In this document: one piece after another, positions 38,544 through 50,452 of the stretch | Position numbering within the stretch: position 1 is the stretch's first letter | Layout of the letters: every line of letters starts with the position of its first letter | Assembly (NCBI RefSeq): GCF_021869535.1 | Contig: NW_026262582.1 | Coordinates: 60,028,851 to 60,092,850 of the forward strand | Length of the DNA: 64,000 nucleotides | Direction: 5' to 3' | Source of the DNA: Mytilus californianus | Taxonomy: Eukaryota > Mollusca > Bivalvia > Mytilida > Mytilidae | Notes under the pieces: model-generated | What the model saw: only the letters and a program-made list of their open reading frames with translations | What the model was told of the DNA's origin: nothing | Databases searched by the model: none | Made by a program: the position numbers and the translations under genes

Positions 38544-39653
38544 ATAGTTTTTCAGTGTTTTGTAAATCATACCATAATGGTTGTTGAAACCCCCGGCCAT
38601 AACATCATGGTAGTTGCAAAGTTAACAGCGTCTATAAATAGCGTGCAGCTGAGTATATACATGTTTAAGTCTGTTGCCAATGGATTTTAACAGCCATTCA
38701 TAGTCATTTTCCTCCCATTGTTCAACGAAGTCAACAGAATCACTATTTTGTAAATCTCAATTATAGGATTATAATTGGTCTGCCAAACTCTTTTAATGGA
38801 TTACAAAACATTCTCAATTGATTTTATACAATAGTTTAAAATCTCTCACAACATTCAGTATAATGAAAACAAAATAAAGAACTGAGAGGCCGTCTTCATC
38901 ATAGCTTAAATATCTTCATGGTTATTTGTTGTAAACAATACAATTACTATGCATTTTCGTGGCAATAGACAACTTATATCAAAACAAAATCTAACCCCTC
39001 CTGATTTGAGGTCAAAATTCTATACCAGAACTTTTACTAACATCTAGTTATGCATTCCTGATCTAAGAGGTGCTGAAGTCCGATAAGCTTTTTGGAAAGT
39101 TAATACTTGAACATTCTTAGCTTTTGAGTGGTGTTCCTGGTCAAGTTTAATCTAGTAAAGATTTCAGACGCACCAACTTTATACAGTGTTATTTTTATTT
39201 TGTATTATACTTGAATTTGATCATTATTTGAATATACATATCCAAATCGCAGTAGTACGAAAATGTGTATAGAATATTCAGATATTTACAACGAGCAAAA
39301 AAAACATGTATAAAAAATTAGTATGAACCATTGTTTATTTAAGATATCTAAATTTAAAATCTGCCATTTATTCGTTTCGAAATGTATTACTTGCGTATAT
39401 CTATAAAATAAATTTACAATACAAATAGTGTACATTTTTAGAATACTAAAACTTTCAATTGTTTGTTATCCAGAGCTGATGACGATAAAACCCAAAAAGT
39501 ATAACTAAACTTGTTTCAAATCCCGCGTCTATCAAGAAGCACGTGCATTGTCATTCCTCCCACACGCGAAAGCAGATAAAAGGGCACGCTATCAGCCTAA
39601 CGGAGACACAGCTTGAACAACAGCGATATTCACAGAGGACACTATCGGTACTT

Positions 39654-40706
39654 TCATTTTGAAAATGTAATTATACTCCTAAACTCTTTAATTCTCAGAA
39701 CATAGATGATTGGGTCGCACAGTGGATTGATCAAGAATAGTCCATTAACATAAGTCAGTACATCTTGGCTAACAACGTCTGTAGTAATTGCAGACATCAA
39801 ATTCACCATACCTGGAAGTAGGCTGCTTACAATCATCACTGATATTATTATACCAAGAGTATGCAAAGCATTGTTAAAATGTTTCGCTCGATTGTTGCTT
39901 ACACAAGACGCATTACTTTCGAGACGACTTACCAGTTTGTCTCTTCCGCCGGTTAATATTTCTTCTTCTAGCTGTTTTTCGTTGATATTTTTGTTGCCAA
40001 TACTATAACGTCGGAAAAAAGTTGGACGTGGAGATAAACTGTCTGTTTGACTATATCGTGTCGGCTTAAAAGGAGAGTATCTTTTCCGTAATCTACAGGC
40101 TAGAATCCCATACACAATTAACATAACCATGAATAATATCAAGTGTACAATTCCGAGGCTGAGCTGGAATTTCCAAAGATTTTTACCAAAAAGGTATTTC
40201 ATTTCGCAGCCATTGCTACTTGTATCCTCAAATCCAAAATGGATAAGACAACAGTACGCGCCAGTGATAACAAACGACCCGAAAACCAACAAACCATAAA
40301 CATTGCTCCATTTGTTGACTCGTGTATCAGAAAATGTAGCCAACAAACGTTCAAAACAAATGAATAACACTTGTACTAGAGAAAACAATACTGTGAATGA
40401 AGTCACCAGAGTGCTTCCGAAGCATATGTACGGTAAATGGACGTCTTGCAACTTGAGCAGCAAGTTTGTAATCAGGAATAATGACGATATGCTAGCAATG
40501 ATGTCGCTGATGCTGAGATACAATGTCAGGCGATGAAATCTATTTTTCTTCAGTTTCTTCGATTTCGAGAGAACAGCGAGCGCAAGGACATTCAAAACGA
40601 ATATTGCAGTACATATCGGTATTAAAATTATCGTGGCAATTAAAACCGCAGTAGATTCAAGTTCTGTTTCCAAGGTGGCGTTAATCTTTGATGTGTTAGA
40701 CAACAT
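39654..40706 (-). CDS. Class A (rhodopsin-like) GPCR, intronless, paralogue 2
   Basis: The second 350-codon single-exon receptor, 331 of 350 residues identical to the paralogue at 25242-26294 with no gap. All landmark residues are kept: N39, D68, C95, E119-R120, C167, P298, D331-P332 and Y335, plus both N-terminal sequons. The 19 changes cluster in the first 28 residues (S2L, S14T, H16L, T20A, L26I, S28L) and the third intracellular loop (W207R, L228P, S230F, K241I, P262L, S268C, K276H). From residue 88 to 145, which includes TM3 and loop 2 of the inner face, there are none. The in-frame TAA 15 nt before the ATG is also kept. This pattern suggests both copies remain functional receptors whose ligand access or G-protein coupling may be diverging. 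The ligand is unknown. Confidence 0.93.
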   Translation of the reverse strand: MLSNTSKINATLETELESTAVLIATIILIPICTAIFVLNVLALAVLSKSKKLKKNRFHRLTLYLSISDIIASISSLFLITNLLLKLQDVHLPYICFGSTLVTSFTVLFSLVQVLFICFERLLATFSDTRVNKWSNVYGLLVFGSFVITGAYCCLIHFGFEDTSSNGCEMKYLFGKNLWKFQLSLGIVHLILFMVMLIVYGILACRLRKRYSPFKPTRYSQTDSLSPRPTFFRRYSIGNKNINEKQLEEEILTGGRDKLVSRLESNASCVSNNRAKHFNNALHTLGIIISVMIVSSLLPGMVNLMSAITTDVVSQDVLTYVNGLFLINPLCDPIIYVLRIKEFRSIITFSK

Positions 40707-41068
40707 GCTACCTATTGTTTAACACTTATGTATAATCTGTTAATGACAAGAGTGTTTTTTATCAACTTGTCGTCCTTTTCGTTGGATGAAGACGAGATGT
40801 TAATCTTAAACATTAATGAAAACGTTTATCAATTTTCGTATTCAAAATTGATCAAGAAAGAAGTAAGACCGATATATGTGTCCTTTCCTTCCCGATGCGT
40901 ATAGCAGTGAATGCCTTTGTCAGATCTTGGATATGTTTTTCCTTGTTAAGCAGGTTTTGGCTGTATTGATGAATTATGTTTTCGGTAAACTATTGCAAAG
41001 GTTCTGTAATAATAAAAAAAAGAGGTGAAAATCAATTTAGATACAGATCTGAATGTTAAGAAAACTGT

Positions 41069-41668
41069 TTAAGGTGGATCATCGGTATATATTTCCTTCA
41101 GACAGAATTTTTTCATACTTTGCATAAATAAAGATTTTTCAATGCCTTTTTCAATAATATAATAAAAAGTATGGGTCACCGTGCTTTTTTTCGAGCTACA
41201 AGTCGTGCAAAATGGCCCAAATGTGTACAGATTGTTAATAATAAAACACCTTCATGTGAATAAAGAGAAATCTATGAGATAGAATTTTGAAATAAAATAT
41301 GAGAAGACAGATTTTATAATATGTTTTAAGAAAATAAAAGGAAAAGATGGTGCCACCGAACTTGTTTTCTTGCTACAAGTTAAAATTGAAAATTTCACTA
41401 TCATTCTAGTATAAAATATTTACTACAAGAGTTATCTCCCCTTAAATGGCCAAGTTGAAAAATTGATTCTAAAATCATAAATATCTGGTATTTGTTTAAA
41501 CATTTTAGAAATTGCAATGAATCACCTATTTTTCTTTATACAAATAAGCAGTCTTACACATAAATTGCAAATCTGTCTCAAAATTTGAAGATTTAGGTAA
41601 AGAACTAGACAGATTGTGTACAACTGTATTACAATCAAAGATGGCGATATACACTGAATCTACCTTAA
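41069..41668. mobile_element. TTAA-bounded MITE (copy 2)
   Basis: Orthologous to the element at 26660-27258. TTAA lies at both edges (41069-41072 and 41665-41668), with the same inverted ends. In the right third it differs from copy 1 at only about four of 210 bases. Its presence in both copies shows that insertion preceded the segmental duplication. Confidence 0.75.
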
Positions 41669-42789
41669 ATAACACCACACTCCAATTCCATAGTAGGAAA
41701 TGGGTTGAAATCGTACATTCTAATAATCATAACTATTGTAATTAATGAAATAATTTACAAATTTGTGACAATAAAATATATTCAACAACCAAATGAATAA
41801 ATATAAGACACAAACAAACATTGAATAAAACAATATAGTAATAATACCTATACTTACAAAATGTGCCAAGTCTCTCAAGTCTTACAGATGTCAGTAGTAT
41901 AATATCTTATCTTAGAATAAGGTACTTTTGACTGCTAACAAATCTTTAAATACATCTCGATATTTTCAATCATTTCAAATAATAAACGTGTGAATGTTTA
42001 AGGGCGTGTTTTGTCTTTCAATATCGAATCAAAATCAATTGAAAAAAGGTGTCAATAGAGAGTTCCGAAAGTCATGTAGTTCTCAGTTTGATACTCCAAA
42101 CAATACAAGGTGATTGTGCATGTAATGATGCAAACTGAGAACTTCATCCATACATATCTAATATGAATGAAGAAAACAATAAAAAAACACGAAATTCACG
42201 TGATGTTGTTCTTATCTAGATATATCATGAAAAATGTGAGAAGATACCCACAACTCGGGGTTCATAAGTTGAAAACGAACAGATAAAACCATGATTAAAG
42301 AAACAGAAGACAAGACAAGACAAGAATTCTTCTGAGAACGTCGTTATAAGGATATCAAGACACAAGACAATTATTTTTGACAGTTGTCTATTGTTACATA
42401 CCTTAAGTTGACCTCCTGATTTCGTTTTCTTTTTGATAATTTCATTTAAAACTCGGTTGTTGTATAACCTTTCTAAAATTGTCCGTTTATATATTTTGAA
42501 ATTATAAAGTTTCAGCTCCCTCAGGCAAAGTTAACCTTAGATGGATTTGGTTTTTTTTTAGGTCCTTTTTGGTCAGGACATATTGCTCTTCAACTGTTTT
42601 GATTCTCATACACTTTTGGCTTTCAGATATTCAGCTTTCAGCGTTCCTGATGAAGGTAAATTCAGAAATGCGCTTCGGACGCATGAAATTTATAACGTGT
42701 TGTTTTAATTTTTTTGATATAAACCACAAATTCCCAGACATTCTTGAAGTAAGTTCAGACGGTATTAGTCAACGCGGCAAAAGTTACAC

Positions 42790-43005
42790 ATGGGTGCCAC
42801 ATGAAGAACAAGATCTGCTAACCCTTCCGGAGCACCTGAAATCACCCCCGGATTTAGGAGGGGTTTGTGTTTTTGAGTTTTAAGTTTTCTCAGTTTTGTT
42901 TTCTATTCTGTTGTTTGTCCTTTCGTCGGTTTTTGTTGCCATGGCGATGTCAGTTTGTTTTCGACTTGAGGTTGAATATCCCGTTGGTATTCTTCCACTC
43001 TCCTT
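42790..43005 (+). repeat. Mussel dispersed repeat fragment
   Basis: The block 'acatgggtgccacatgaaga', 'cttccggagcacctgaaatc', 'aggggtttgtgtt', 'tgccatggcgatgtcag' follows the order of the repeat at 17580-17760. Copy 1 has the first half at about 28365-28440 and lacks the rest, so the 3' part was lost in copy 1 or extended in copy 2. Confidence 0.65.
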
Positions 43006-43374
43006 TACACTAAATTGGATACTCATTAAATTATCACTAAATCTTATTAAATTATGAAAGTATTAATAAACTACCTTTCCAACTTTCTCTTGTTAAGTTG
43101 GCATAAGTTCGCGGTTATACTTTGTATGTCCATTTTATTTTTTATTATATAGCTCCACAGGTAGTTATACATCCTCGGTTTTCATACGTGTTTGTCGTTC
43201 TAAATTAATATTAACCAGAAAAATGCTTCGTATGTACCAACTTCATAAACTGTTACTTTCATTGTCAGGTACGCTTTTATCTCACACAGGTTATTCCAAT
43301 CCGAAATCCGGAGCATAATGTCTCTTTACCTCCCCACCGTTACAAACTTTTTATTAATTGTTCCTCGGGATTCA

Positions 43375-43623
43375 AATGAAATAAAGATGAGTAATACACT
43401 TGTATCTTTTAAAACACAATGTTACAAATTTTTCATAAATTGTGCAAATTAATATGCTTTTTCATTAATATCAAAATATAATTGTATATTGTGTATATGT
43501 ACTTTATAAATATGTTATTATTATTTTGAGGACTCTCAGGAAGATTAGTTTTAACTAATAGGATTATCCTCTTGAAAAAAAGATTATTTATTTATTTATT
43601 TATTTATTTTTTTTTTATTTTTT

Positions 43624-43694
<71 letters not shown>

Positions 43695-43696
43695 TT
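43375..43696 (+). mobile_element. 5'-truncated LINE-like 3' end with (TTTA)n tail
   Basis: Copy 1 reads 'ctcgggattctgatccc' (about 28636-28652) without interruption. In copy 2 about 320 bp sits between 'ctcgggattc' and 'ggatccc'. The insert ends in a hairpin-forming segment (AAGATTAG/CTAAT, 'aggattatcctc') followed by an ATTT/TTTA array of more than 100 bp. A hairpin plus microsatellite tail is typical of CR1/L2-type non-LTR retrotransposon 3' ends. No ORF remains. The reading frame at 43572-43781 is just the microsatellite. Confidence 0.6.
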
Positions 43697-45392
43697 CGGA
43701 TCCCTTCACGGTTTTGGATTGGGATATCCGCTGTGTATCCTAATCACGATGTTTTATTTTGTTTTTTTTTTCATTTCGTGAAATTTAGTCTAGAAAGTTG
43801 TTGAGTCCCTGTTGAATTTTTTTTTTCGGTCAGTCGAGGGAATTGTCTATTCTTGGCTATGGAAGACAGTAACATATCAACCACTTCATGCCATGTGTTT
43901 AATGTCGTTTGGTTGCTGTCTCTTTGATACATTTTACTTTACTTTTGGAATATAAATGGTCTCGACATTTAAGATGAATATTTCAAAAATATCCAGCATA
44001 TATTTGGATTTTGGTGGTCAAGCTTTTCACCTGGTCGATGATAAAAGTATATAATCATAAATACTGTATATCTACCATGAATACATAACCTTTCAAAATT
44101 GTTTCAAAAGAGCATTTAATACTATTTGCATGTTCTTTATCAAAGGCCAGGGTCTGACATTTTGTAACTATTTTGTCTAGCACTTCTTCGGAAAAAATTG
44201 TAGCTTGACATTACAAAACTACTAATCGTATTGAAATGACATGCAGGCGAAGCTGTTATTGCTAGAAAAACTGTCGCCAGCTAGACTACTACAGATTTTG
44301 TTTTTAAATATTCGGAATATCAACATCATCGTACACGTATCTGAATCGCACGTGCTTGCAATTATGACAAATGGACGCTGTTTCTGATTCACAAAAGTGT
44401 CCTTATTGATTAGCTGATTTTTTTATTGCACAACGGAATTAAAAAATACACATATATATAAGAGGAGAAATACACTTTCTGTCAATCCTATGGCACATGT
44501 TTTAAGTAAATTTTGTAAATTATAAGGAGGTACAAAGAGAAAAATTACAAATCAATAATCTTCAACTATATCAATGTATATATTTCCAGTACAAACCTGT
44601 CTAAAGTTAGGACCAGGTGACAAATGACAAACTGGAACTCTTAATTCCCATCGGTCGACCCTTGACTAGTAATTGGTATTACAGGCATGTCTAAAATTTC
44701 GAAAATGCCGACAAAAATTTAAGTGATAAAAACCAATTTGAATTAGACAAAATTCCACCGACTAGTTTGTTAAGGGAACGACCAGTTTATCTATTTTATC
44801 TGGTTTTTTTTATATTTTTTACTTGGTTCGGGTTACAAATGTAGACCTGAACAGAAATAAACCGACGAAAAGTCGACATTTTAACTCGATCTTAGTTAGT
44901 AAAGCTTCGTCAACTAGTGTTCACTAGATGTTTGCTACCGTTTTCAATTTGCTTGATTTACTACAGAAAGATAGCATGTCACAGCTGCATTAGCAAATCT
45001 TGATCCGGTGACACCACAACTAAGCTTTTCATTACTGGATTTTAATGTGTTTTTTTTATATAACTTTTATAAAACCACTGATCAATCGAGATTAAAAAAA
45101 AGATGGATTGTGATGCCAAAAGGTTATTATCAATGGTTGTCTATTCTCAGATTTTGATGTGTTTTCGTAGTTAGGAAATTTGATGTTGCTGACAGAAATG
45201 TAAAAAATCTATTTATATAAATCTCAGGGCAATGTACAGCCCATTAAAAACTATTAGTTATATGGACACTTCTTAATTGTCAAACACAGGATGTTGACCT
45301 CTAGAATAAGTTTGGTTATCTTTATAGTTGGGTTGATGTTTCATCAATTTCGTACTTTATTTGGCATTTTATCTGTTTTGATTCGAGCGTCA

Positions 45393-45431
45393 CTGATGAG
45401 TCTTTTGTCGACGAGACGCACGTCTGGCGTA
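45393..45431 (+). ncRNA. Hammerhead-like core (copy 2)
   Basis: CTGATGA 45393-45399; stem II GTC 45400-45402 with GAC 45410-45412; GAGA 45413-45416 where GAAA is expected; stem III CGC 45417-45419 with GCG 45427-45429, fully paired; A45416 with T45430; then A45431 at the expected cleavage position. This is the best of the three copies, but stem I pairing is not evident and the core carries one substitution. Confidence 0.35.
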
Positions 45432-45686
45432 CAAGATTATAAGCCTGGTATCTTTGATGAGTTTTTTTATTGACTCAATTCCGACATCAACTTTTAGTTC
45501 TCAATAAATACCAGCACAAAGATTACCCAATTCTTACCAATGGCGATACAATAGGTTACGAAAAGATGGGTCAACTTTAAAGTTCCTTTATTTGATAGAA
45601 AAATAATGAGATGTGGCATGATTGCCAATAATACAATTTTCTATCAAAACGGCGTTATATACGATTTGAAAGTATAAATACAGCCC

Positions 45687-46088
45687 TTGGATGGTATAAA
45701 CTTCCCAAAAAAAACGTGTATGGTGTAATGGTGTATGGCATATGGTGCAATGGTAGAAGGTGTATGGTGCTATGGTGTATGGTGTAAGCGGAATAGTGTA
45801 ATGGTGTAACGTGCGATCGGGAATGGTGTGAATGAATGGTGTACGACATTTAAAACTATGCAAAATATAGAAAAGAACTGATTTTTAATTGTATACATTA
45901 ATTTACAATTTTTGATCAAAATTCGTTTTTTTTTAAAATGAATAATTTTGTAGTCGCACGCTTTCTTTGAAATTAAATTGCATTATGGTGTATGGTGCAA
46001 AGGTGTAACGTGTATGGTGTAATGGCACAGGGTGTATGGTGAATGGTGTAATGGTGTATGGTGTTAGTGGGAAGTTTACACCATCCAA
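45687..46088. mobile_element. Minisatellite-bearing inverted-repeat element
   Basis: TTGGATGGTATAAACTTCCC (45687) and its inverted partner 'gggaagtttacaccatccaa' (ends 46088) bound 402 bp. One mismatch separates these 20-bp ends. The interior is largely (TGGTGTA/TGGTGCAA)n-type repeats at 45718-45842 and 45983-46065. The host segment to its left (45500-45670) is repeated to its right (46113-46290), and copy 1 has a single copy of that segment and no such element. The histidine/threonine-rich frames here are repeat translations. Confidence 0.65.
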
Positions 46089-46112
46089 TGACTGTATAAA
46101 CAGGATCAAATC

Positions 46113-46290
46113 CAATTCTCAATAAATACCAGTACAAAGATTACCCAATTCGTACCAATGGCGATACAATAGGTTACGAAAAAAAATGTCAACTTTTAAA
46201 TTCCTTTCTTTGATATAAAATAATGAGATAAGGCATGATTGCCAATGATACAACTTTCTTTCAAAAGGTCGCTATATACGATTTGAAAGT
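46113..46290. repeat. Local duplicate of 45500-45670
   Basis: 'tcaataaataccag.acaaag', 'accaatggcgatacaatagg' and 'tacgatttgaaagtataaat' recur in the same order about 613 bp after their first occurrence. Copy 1 (about 30395-30565) has one copy. The duplication brackets the element at 45687-46088. Confidence 0.75.
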
Positions 46291-49131
46291 ATAAATATAA
46301 ACAGGAACAAATTCGGGTCTGGATCTGCATGCAATTGATCAAGGTAACATGTACTATACTGGAGCATAACTGATCATTCCCTTTCATTGAAACCAATAAA
46401 ATTTGACGAAAATTTTGCTTATTCAGTGAGTGTTGTAAAAGTTCAAACTATTGGCAAATAGGAAGTGGTTGCACGGCAGATGTACACAAATGCTTACCCG
46501 TACAACTCAACATTATCAAGCAGCAGACAAAATATAAAATCTTCCCTTTCATAGAAGCAAAACAAAAATGACAAATGTTATCTACCCAATATCTTTCGGA
46601 TGGACGGACGGACGGACGGAGTTTAGCGGTTACTAGACTTGCCTTCGTCGTTGGTGACGCAGGTAAAAAATAAGGTATTTTGGTGATCTTTTTTTTTGTC
46701 TTAAGCTTTTAACGCTAAATTATTCAAATGGGTTCAATTGTCAACTAAACAAATATAATGTTTTGGCAGGAATTTTTGTATTGATCTTTTTAATAATCTT
46801 TATTTTTTCATTCCATTCCTTCTCTACGTTTGACCAAATCTCCCCCTCCCCCTTTTTTTTGTTGGTTGCCCCCACCCATAATTAAACTAAGGCAGGCAAC
46901 TGCAGCAATCACGCACATTTCCTTTTTGATAATATTCATTTGATTATGACTTCTTTAGCACTCAGGATAATTGTGTATTATTTATCTATTGCTGAAAACA
47001 TTTGTAGATTGGAATAACGAGAAAACTTACGGCATTATTTGTACAATACGATTTACGAAAAACAAATATGAGAGACATAAACAAACGATAACCACATATT
47101 TGGTATAAAAGATGTCGTCATTACGACATATTACGACATTATTACGACATATTACGACAACTTTTTTCCAATTGTGGACCTAACCGGCTTCCGTAGTTTT
47201 GTAATATAACATTAAAAGTATAGTATAGAGGTCAACGAATATAAAAAGTTATGCGATATACGAGACAACAAATCAGCAACATGATAAACCAAAAAACAAC
47301 TAGATGTATTCGTACGAACATAATTTCTTTATAATCTTAATTGTTAAACTTTTATTCATTTCTGATTATTTTCATCTAATATATTCATTACGTTTAACTG
47401 GTCAAGTTTGTTTTTGGTCCCTTCTCAGCGTAGCCTTGCATCTTGCATAATAAGTTTTGCTTATACAACGGAAATGACTGATTTTATAACAATCTATAAA
47501 TAGAAACACTATCTATGTACTGAATACCAAAGGGAAGGTATATATATGTTGTCAATGAACATGCAGAGAGAGAGAGAGAGATGTTTTCATCATCTGAATT
47601 TTTGAACAAAACGAATATCGAACAATACAACAGTTACAAATATTTAATACCAAACACAAGACACAAATGTAGGTAAGGAATAATCATTTGATAGTCTAGG
47701 GGCAGGGCTGCATGGTCAGGAGGGTTCTCTCTTCCGCGCATCTTTTTTTTTTATTATCTTTTATTCTCTTTCATTGATAGGAACGATTATTTATATTTGA
47801 GACAATGTTTTTCTGTAGTGACCAAAAATGAAACAAAAAAGTTTTTTTTTATACCAAGAATTAGTAGTTAGACACTAATCTTTTTTTTCCATTTAACTCG
47901 CTTATACTTTCAATAGACTGACATTTTCTTAGTAAATGTATTAATAGGATCCTATGTTATTTAATGTAATAAAAAATTATTGCCAAAGGGTAAACTGCCG
48001 TATGTACCGTATGACACTTGTTTTGTTGTTGTCAATAATGAAGCAAATATTCATAGAGGTTATTTTTACGTGATTTTGCCTTGGAACAGAGCAGATGTTT
48101 GTCATCGAGAAATAACAAATATTCAAAAGAGGGAGAGGGCTCTTAGGGGGGACTTTTTCCAAACAAAATTTATTTTCAATCATTTGATGAACGATTATTT
48201 CTTTTTGCGAAAATGTTAAATGCATTTTTTTCATTTTTCGTACAAAGAAACGAAAACAAAATGTTAAAGTGTTTTTATCACGAAGAACTAGACGCTAGAC
48301 ACTTAACCTTTATCAATTCTATTACTTTAAGATTGACAGATTTTGTTTTTAGTAGACTAAGTTTTGACTGATCAAGATCGAGTGACTACACAACACCGCC
48401 AAATGGTAAATTTCAATGTTTAAACATCTGTACCGTATGTCAGTTTTGTTTGTTGTTTTATTTTATTTTATTTTGTTTTGTTTTGTTTTTCTTTAGGTGT
48501 TTGGGGGGTTGGAGGGGGGTTGTGAATGATGGCGCAAATGGTTATAGAAGTAAAATGTATACCATTTTGCTCCGTCTAGATATTTGTAAGTTAAAAAAAT
48601 AACAAACATTCAGGAAGAGGGTCACCTGGTAGCAACGGTAGCAACATTGTTATCCCGCAAGAATACTTTTTTTCAATCATTGTGAAGAACGATTACTTGT
48701 TTTTGAGACTATTAAGGCTGCATGAATTATTATTTACACAGAAATGAAAAAAAAAATGTGTAGATGTTTTATCACTAAAAACTAAACACCAGAAACTCAA
48801 CCTGTTAAATTAGTTTGCTTTAAAGGAGTCAATATGATTTAAATTTAAAAAGTACTTGACTGTTCTGATTTAATTAAATAACAAAATACGGCACACTTCA
48901 ATGTTCTAACGTCAGGTGTGTTTGGGTAAATGATGCCACTGATAGATTTAGAAGTAATGTTTACATGAGTTTTCTCCTAGCTATATTCGGGGAGAGGGTC
49001 GCTTGGCAGCAACATTTTTTCCCGTAGTACAACTGTTTTTCCTTCAATCATTGCGAAGAACGATTACTTGTTTCTGGGACAAAGTTGCATAACTTTTTAT
49101 TAAAAAAGTAAATTAATGTTGACATGATTTA

Positions 49132-50452
49132 GGGGACGACCATTTGATATTCTGGGGGGGCCAGGAGGATTTGTTTTGGATCGGTTATTTATTTTTGTAA
49201 ACTGAGAGGACAGATTATCTATTTTCTGCACTATTGAAGCAAGATTTTTCATTTTTATTAAAGCAAGGGACTGATTATTTATTTTCACAACTATATTTAT
49301 AATATTCGAAAACATACAATTTTTAAATTATTTGTTTATTATAAATAATTCATGTATAGTCAAGTCATTATGTACCATTTAATCAGAATTAATTATTATC
49401 CTCTGCAGAAATGAATCTTTTATATCCCCCAATGCATATACATGTATTGCATACATACACAGTATTAAAGTTTGGTTGAAACTAAGGCACTTCTAAAAGT
49501 ATTGGCAAACATGTTTCGCCGAGCGGAGCGAGGCAAAATTTTTTTTGAAGGGTTTTTGAACCGCTGAAGGCCCAAGAAGCTATAGAACAAATGATGCAAA
49601 ATCATGCCTTCTGGGTGTTCCCCAGACCCTTTCTTAAACTGAAAATGCAAGTTCTGTTTTAATAATTTTATGACAATATTTTGGTCTCAAAGCAAAATCA
49701 CGTTATAGATTCAGTGTAAGACTTAAGTTTCTAGGAACAACATCAAAAGACAAATATGCATGATATTAAAAGCAAAAATGTAATTCACATAGTTAAGTCT
49801 GTGGCTGCTGTGTTTTTTTAAACTCATGATCAAGTTAATAATAAAATTACTAAATTACAAAATGAATGCAACACTAACAGAATACAGAAGGGCAATCAAT
49901 GAACAAAAGACAAATATAAATAAGAAACATTGATCCCGAAAAATCAGGGGCTACATCTGAGGGAGAACAAAACTTGCTTCTTGCAAGGCACTCACGGTGA
50001 ACACAATTTGATATGGAGACAAGCGTTTGGTTTTGAAATTTCCTACATGAGGCATTTGTCTCAATGTAGTTACGGCCCTGATTTAATAAAAGTGAGGTAA
50101 GTGTTCCTGAGACAATTAACCTCAAGTTAAATGAAACCAATTTTCTGACATTTCAAGTATATTTAAATAATATTTATACTTTTATTATTAAAAGATATGG
50201 GAAGTGTTTCCCGATTTTTTTTTTTGGAAAAAAGATGAATTTATGAAGAATCTGGTGCCATCTCATACTTTCGATTAGACCTGCTGAGTTATTTATTTTC
50301 AATACATTGCAAGTCAGGTAATTTATTTTCAAACTACCACAGAACAAACCATTTATTTTTGTGATTATCAAGGCTGAGTTATTTATTTTCAAAATCCTCC
50401 TGCCCCCTCCCCCCCCCCCCCCCCCCCCCCAGAATATCAAATGGTCGTCCCC
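49132..50452. mobile_element. Harbinger-like non-autonomous DNA transposon, TTA TSD
   Basis: The 1321-bp element starts GGGGACGACCATTTGATAT (49132) and ends in the exact inverse (50452), extending to a G-rich/C-rich stretch and 'caggaggatttt'. TTA flanks both ends (49129-49131 and 50453-50455), a 3-bp target duplication typical of PIF/Harbinger elements. Subterminal repeats of 'ttatttattttca' lie near both ends. The interior includes a mussel repeat segment (49490-49650). There is no transposase or Myb-like frame; the short frames at 49465 and 49874 are not convincing. It splits one unit of the surrounding array. Confidence 0.75.
50409..50430. repeat. Poly-C tract, 22 bases
   Basis: The run lies inside the right end of the Harbinger-like element, where the left end has only a 7-G run (49155-49161). 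It has probably expanded from that short run. Confidence 0.9.

Larger units (their letters stand above)
31840..47510. repeat. GPCR segmental duplication, copy 2
   Basis: The 15.7-kb partner of 20340-31600. The 4.4 kb length excess comes from discrete extra blocks: 33687-36492, 37625-37850, about 42880-43190 plus 43375-43696, and about 45680-46290. Copy 2 lacks part of 23940-24160 of copy 1, where instead a run of 23 G sits. Since most extra blocks look like insertions with element-like edges, copy 1 is likely closer to the original layout for those, but for 33687-36492 a deletion from copy 1 is also possible. Confidence 0.92.

Noticed and set aside
43572..43781. 69-codon frame rich in Tyr, Leu, Phe and Ile
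   Set aside because: Translation of the (TTTA)n tail.
45588..46115. His/Thr/Tyr/Pro-rich frames on the minus strand
   Set aside because: Translation of the TGGTGTA minisatellite in several frames.
47562..47582. (GA)n run as a regulatory site
   Set aside because: A short simple repeat with no neighbouring gene or conserved partner in copy 1.
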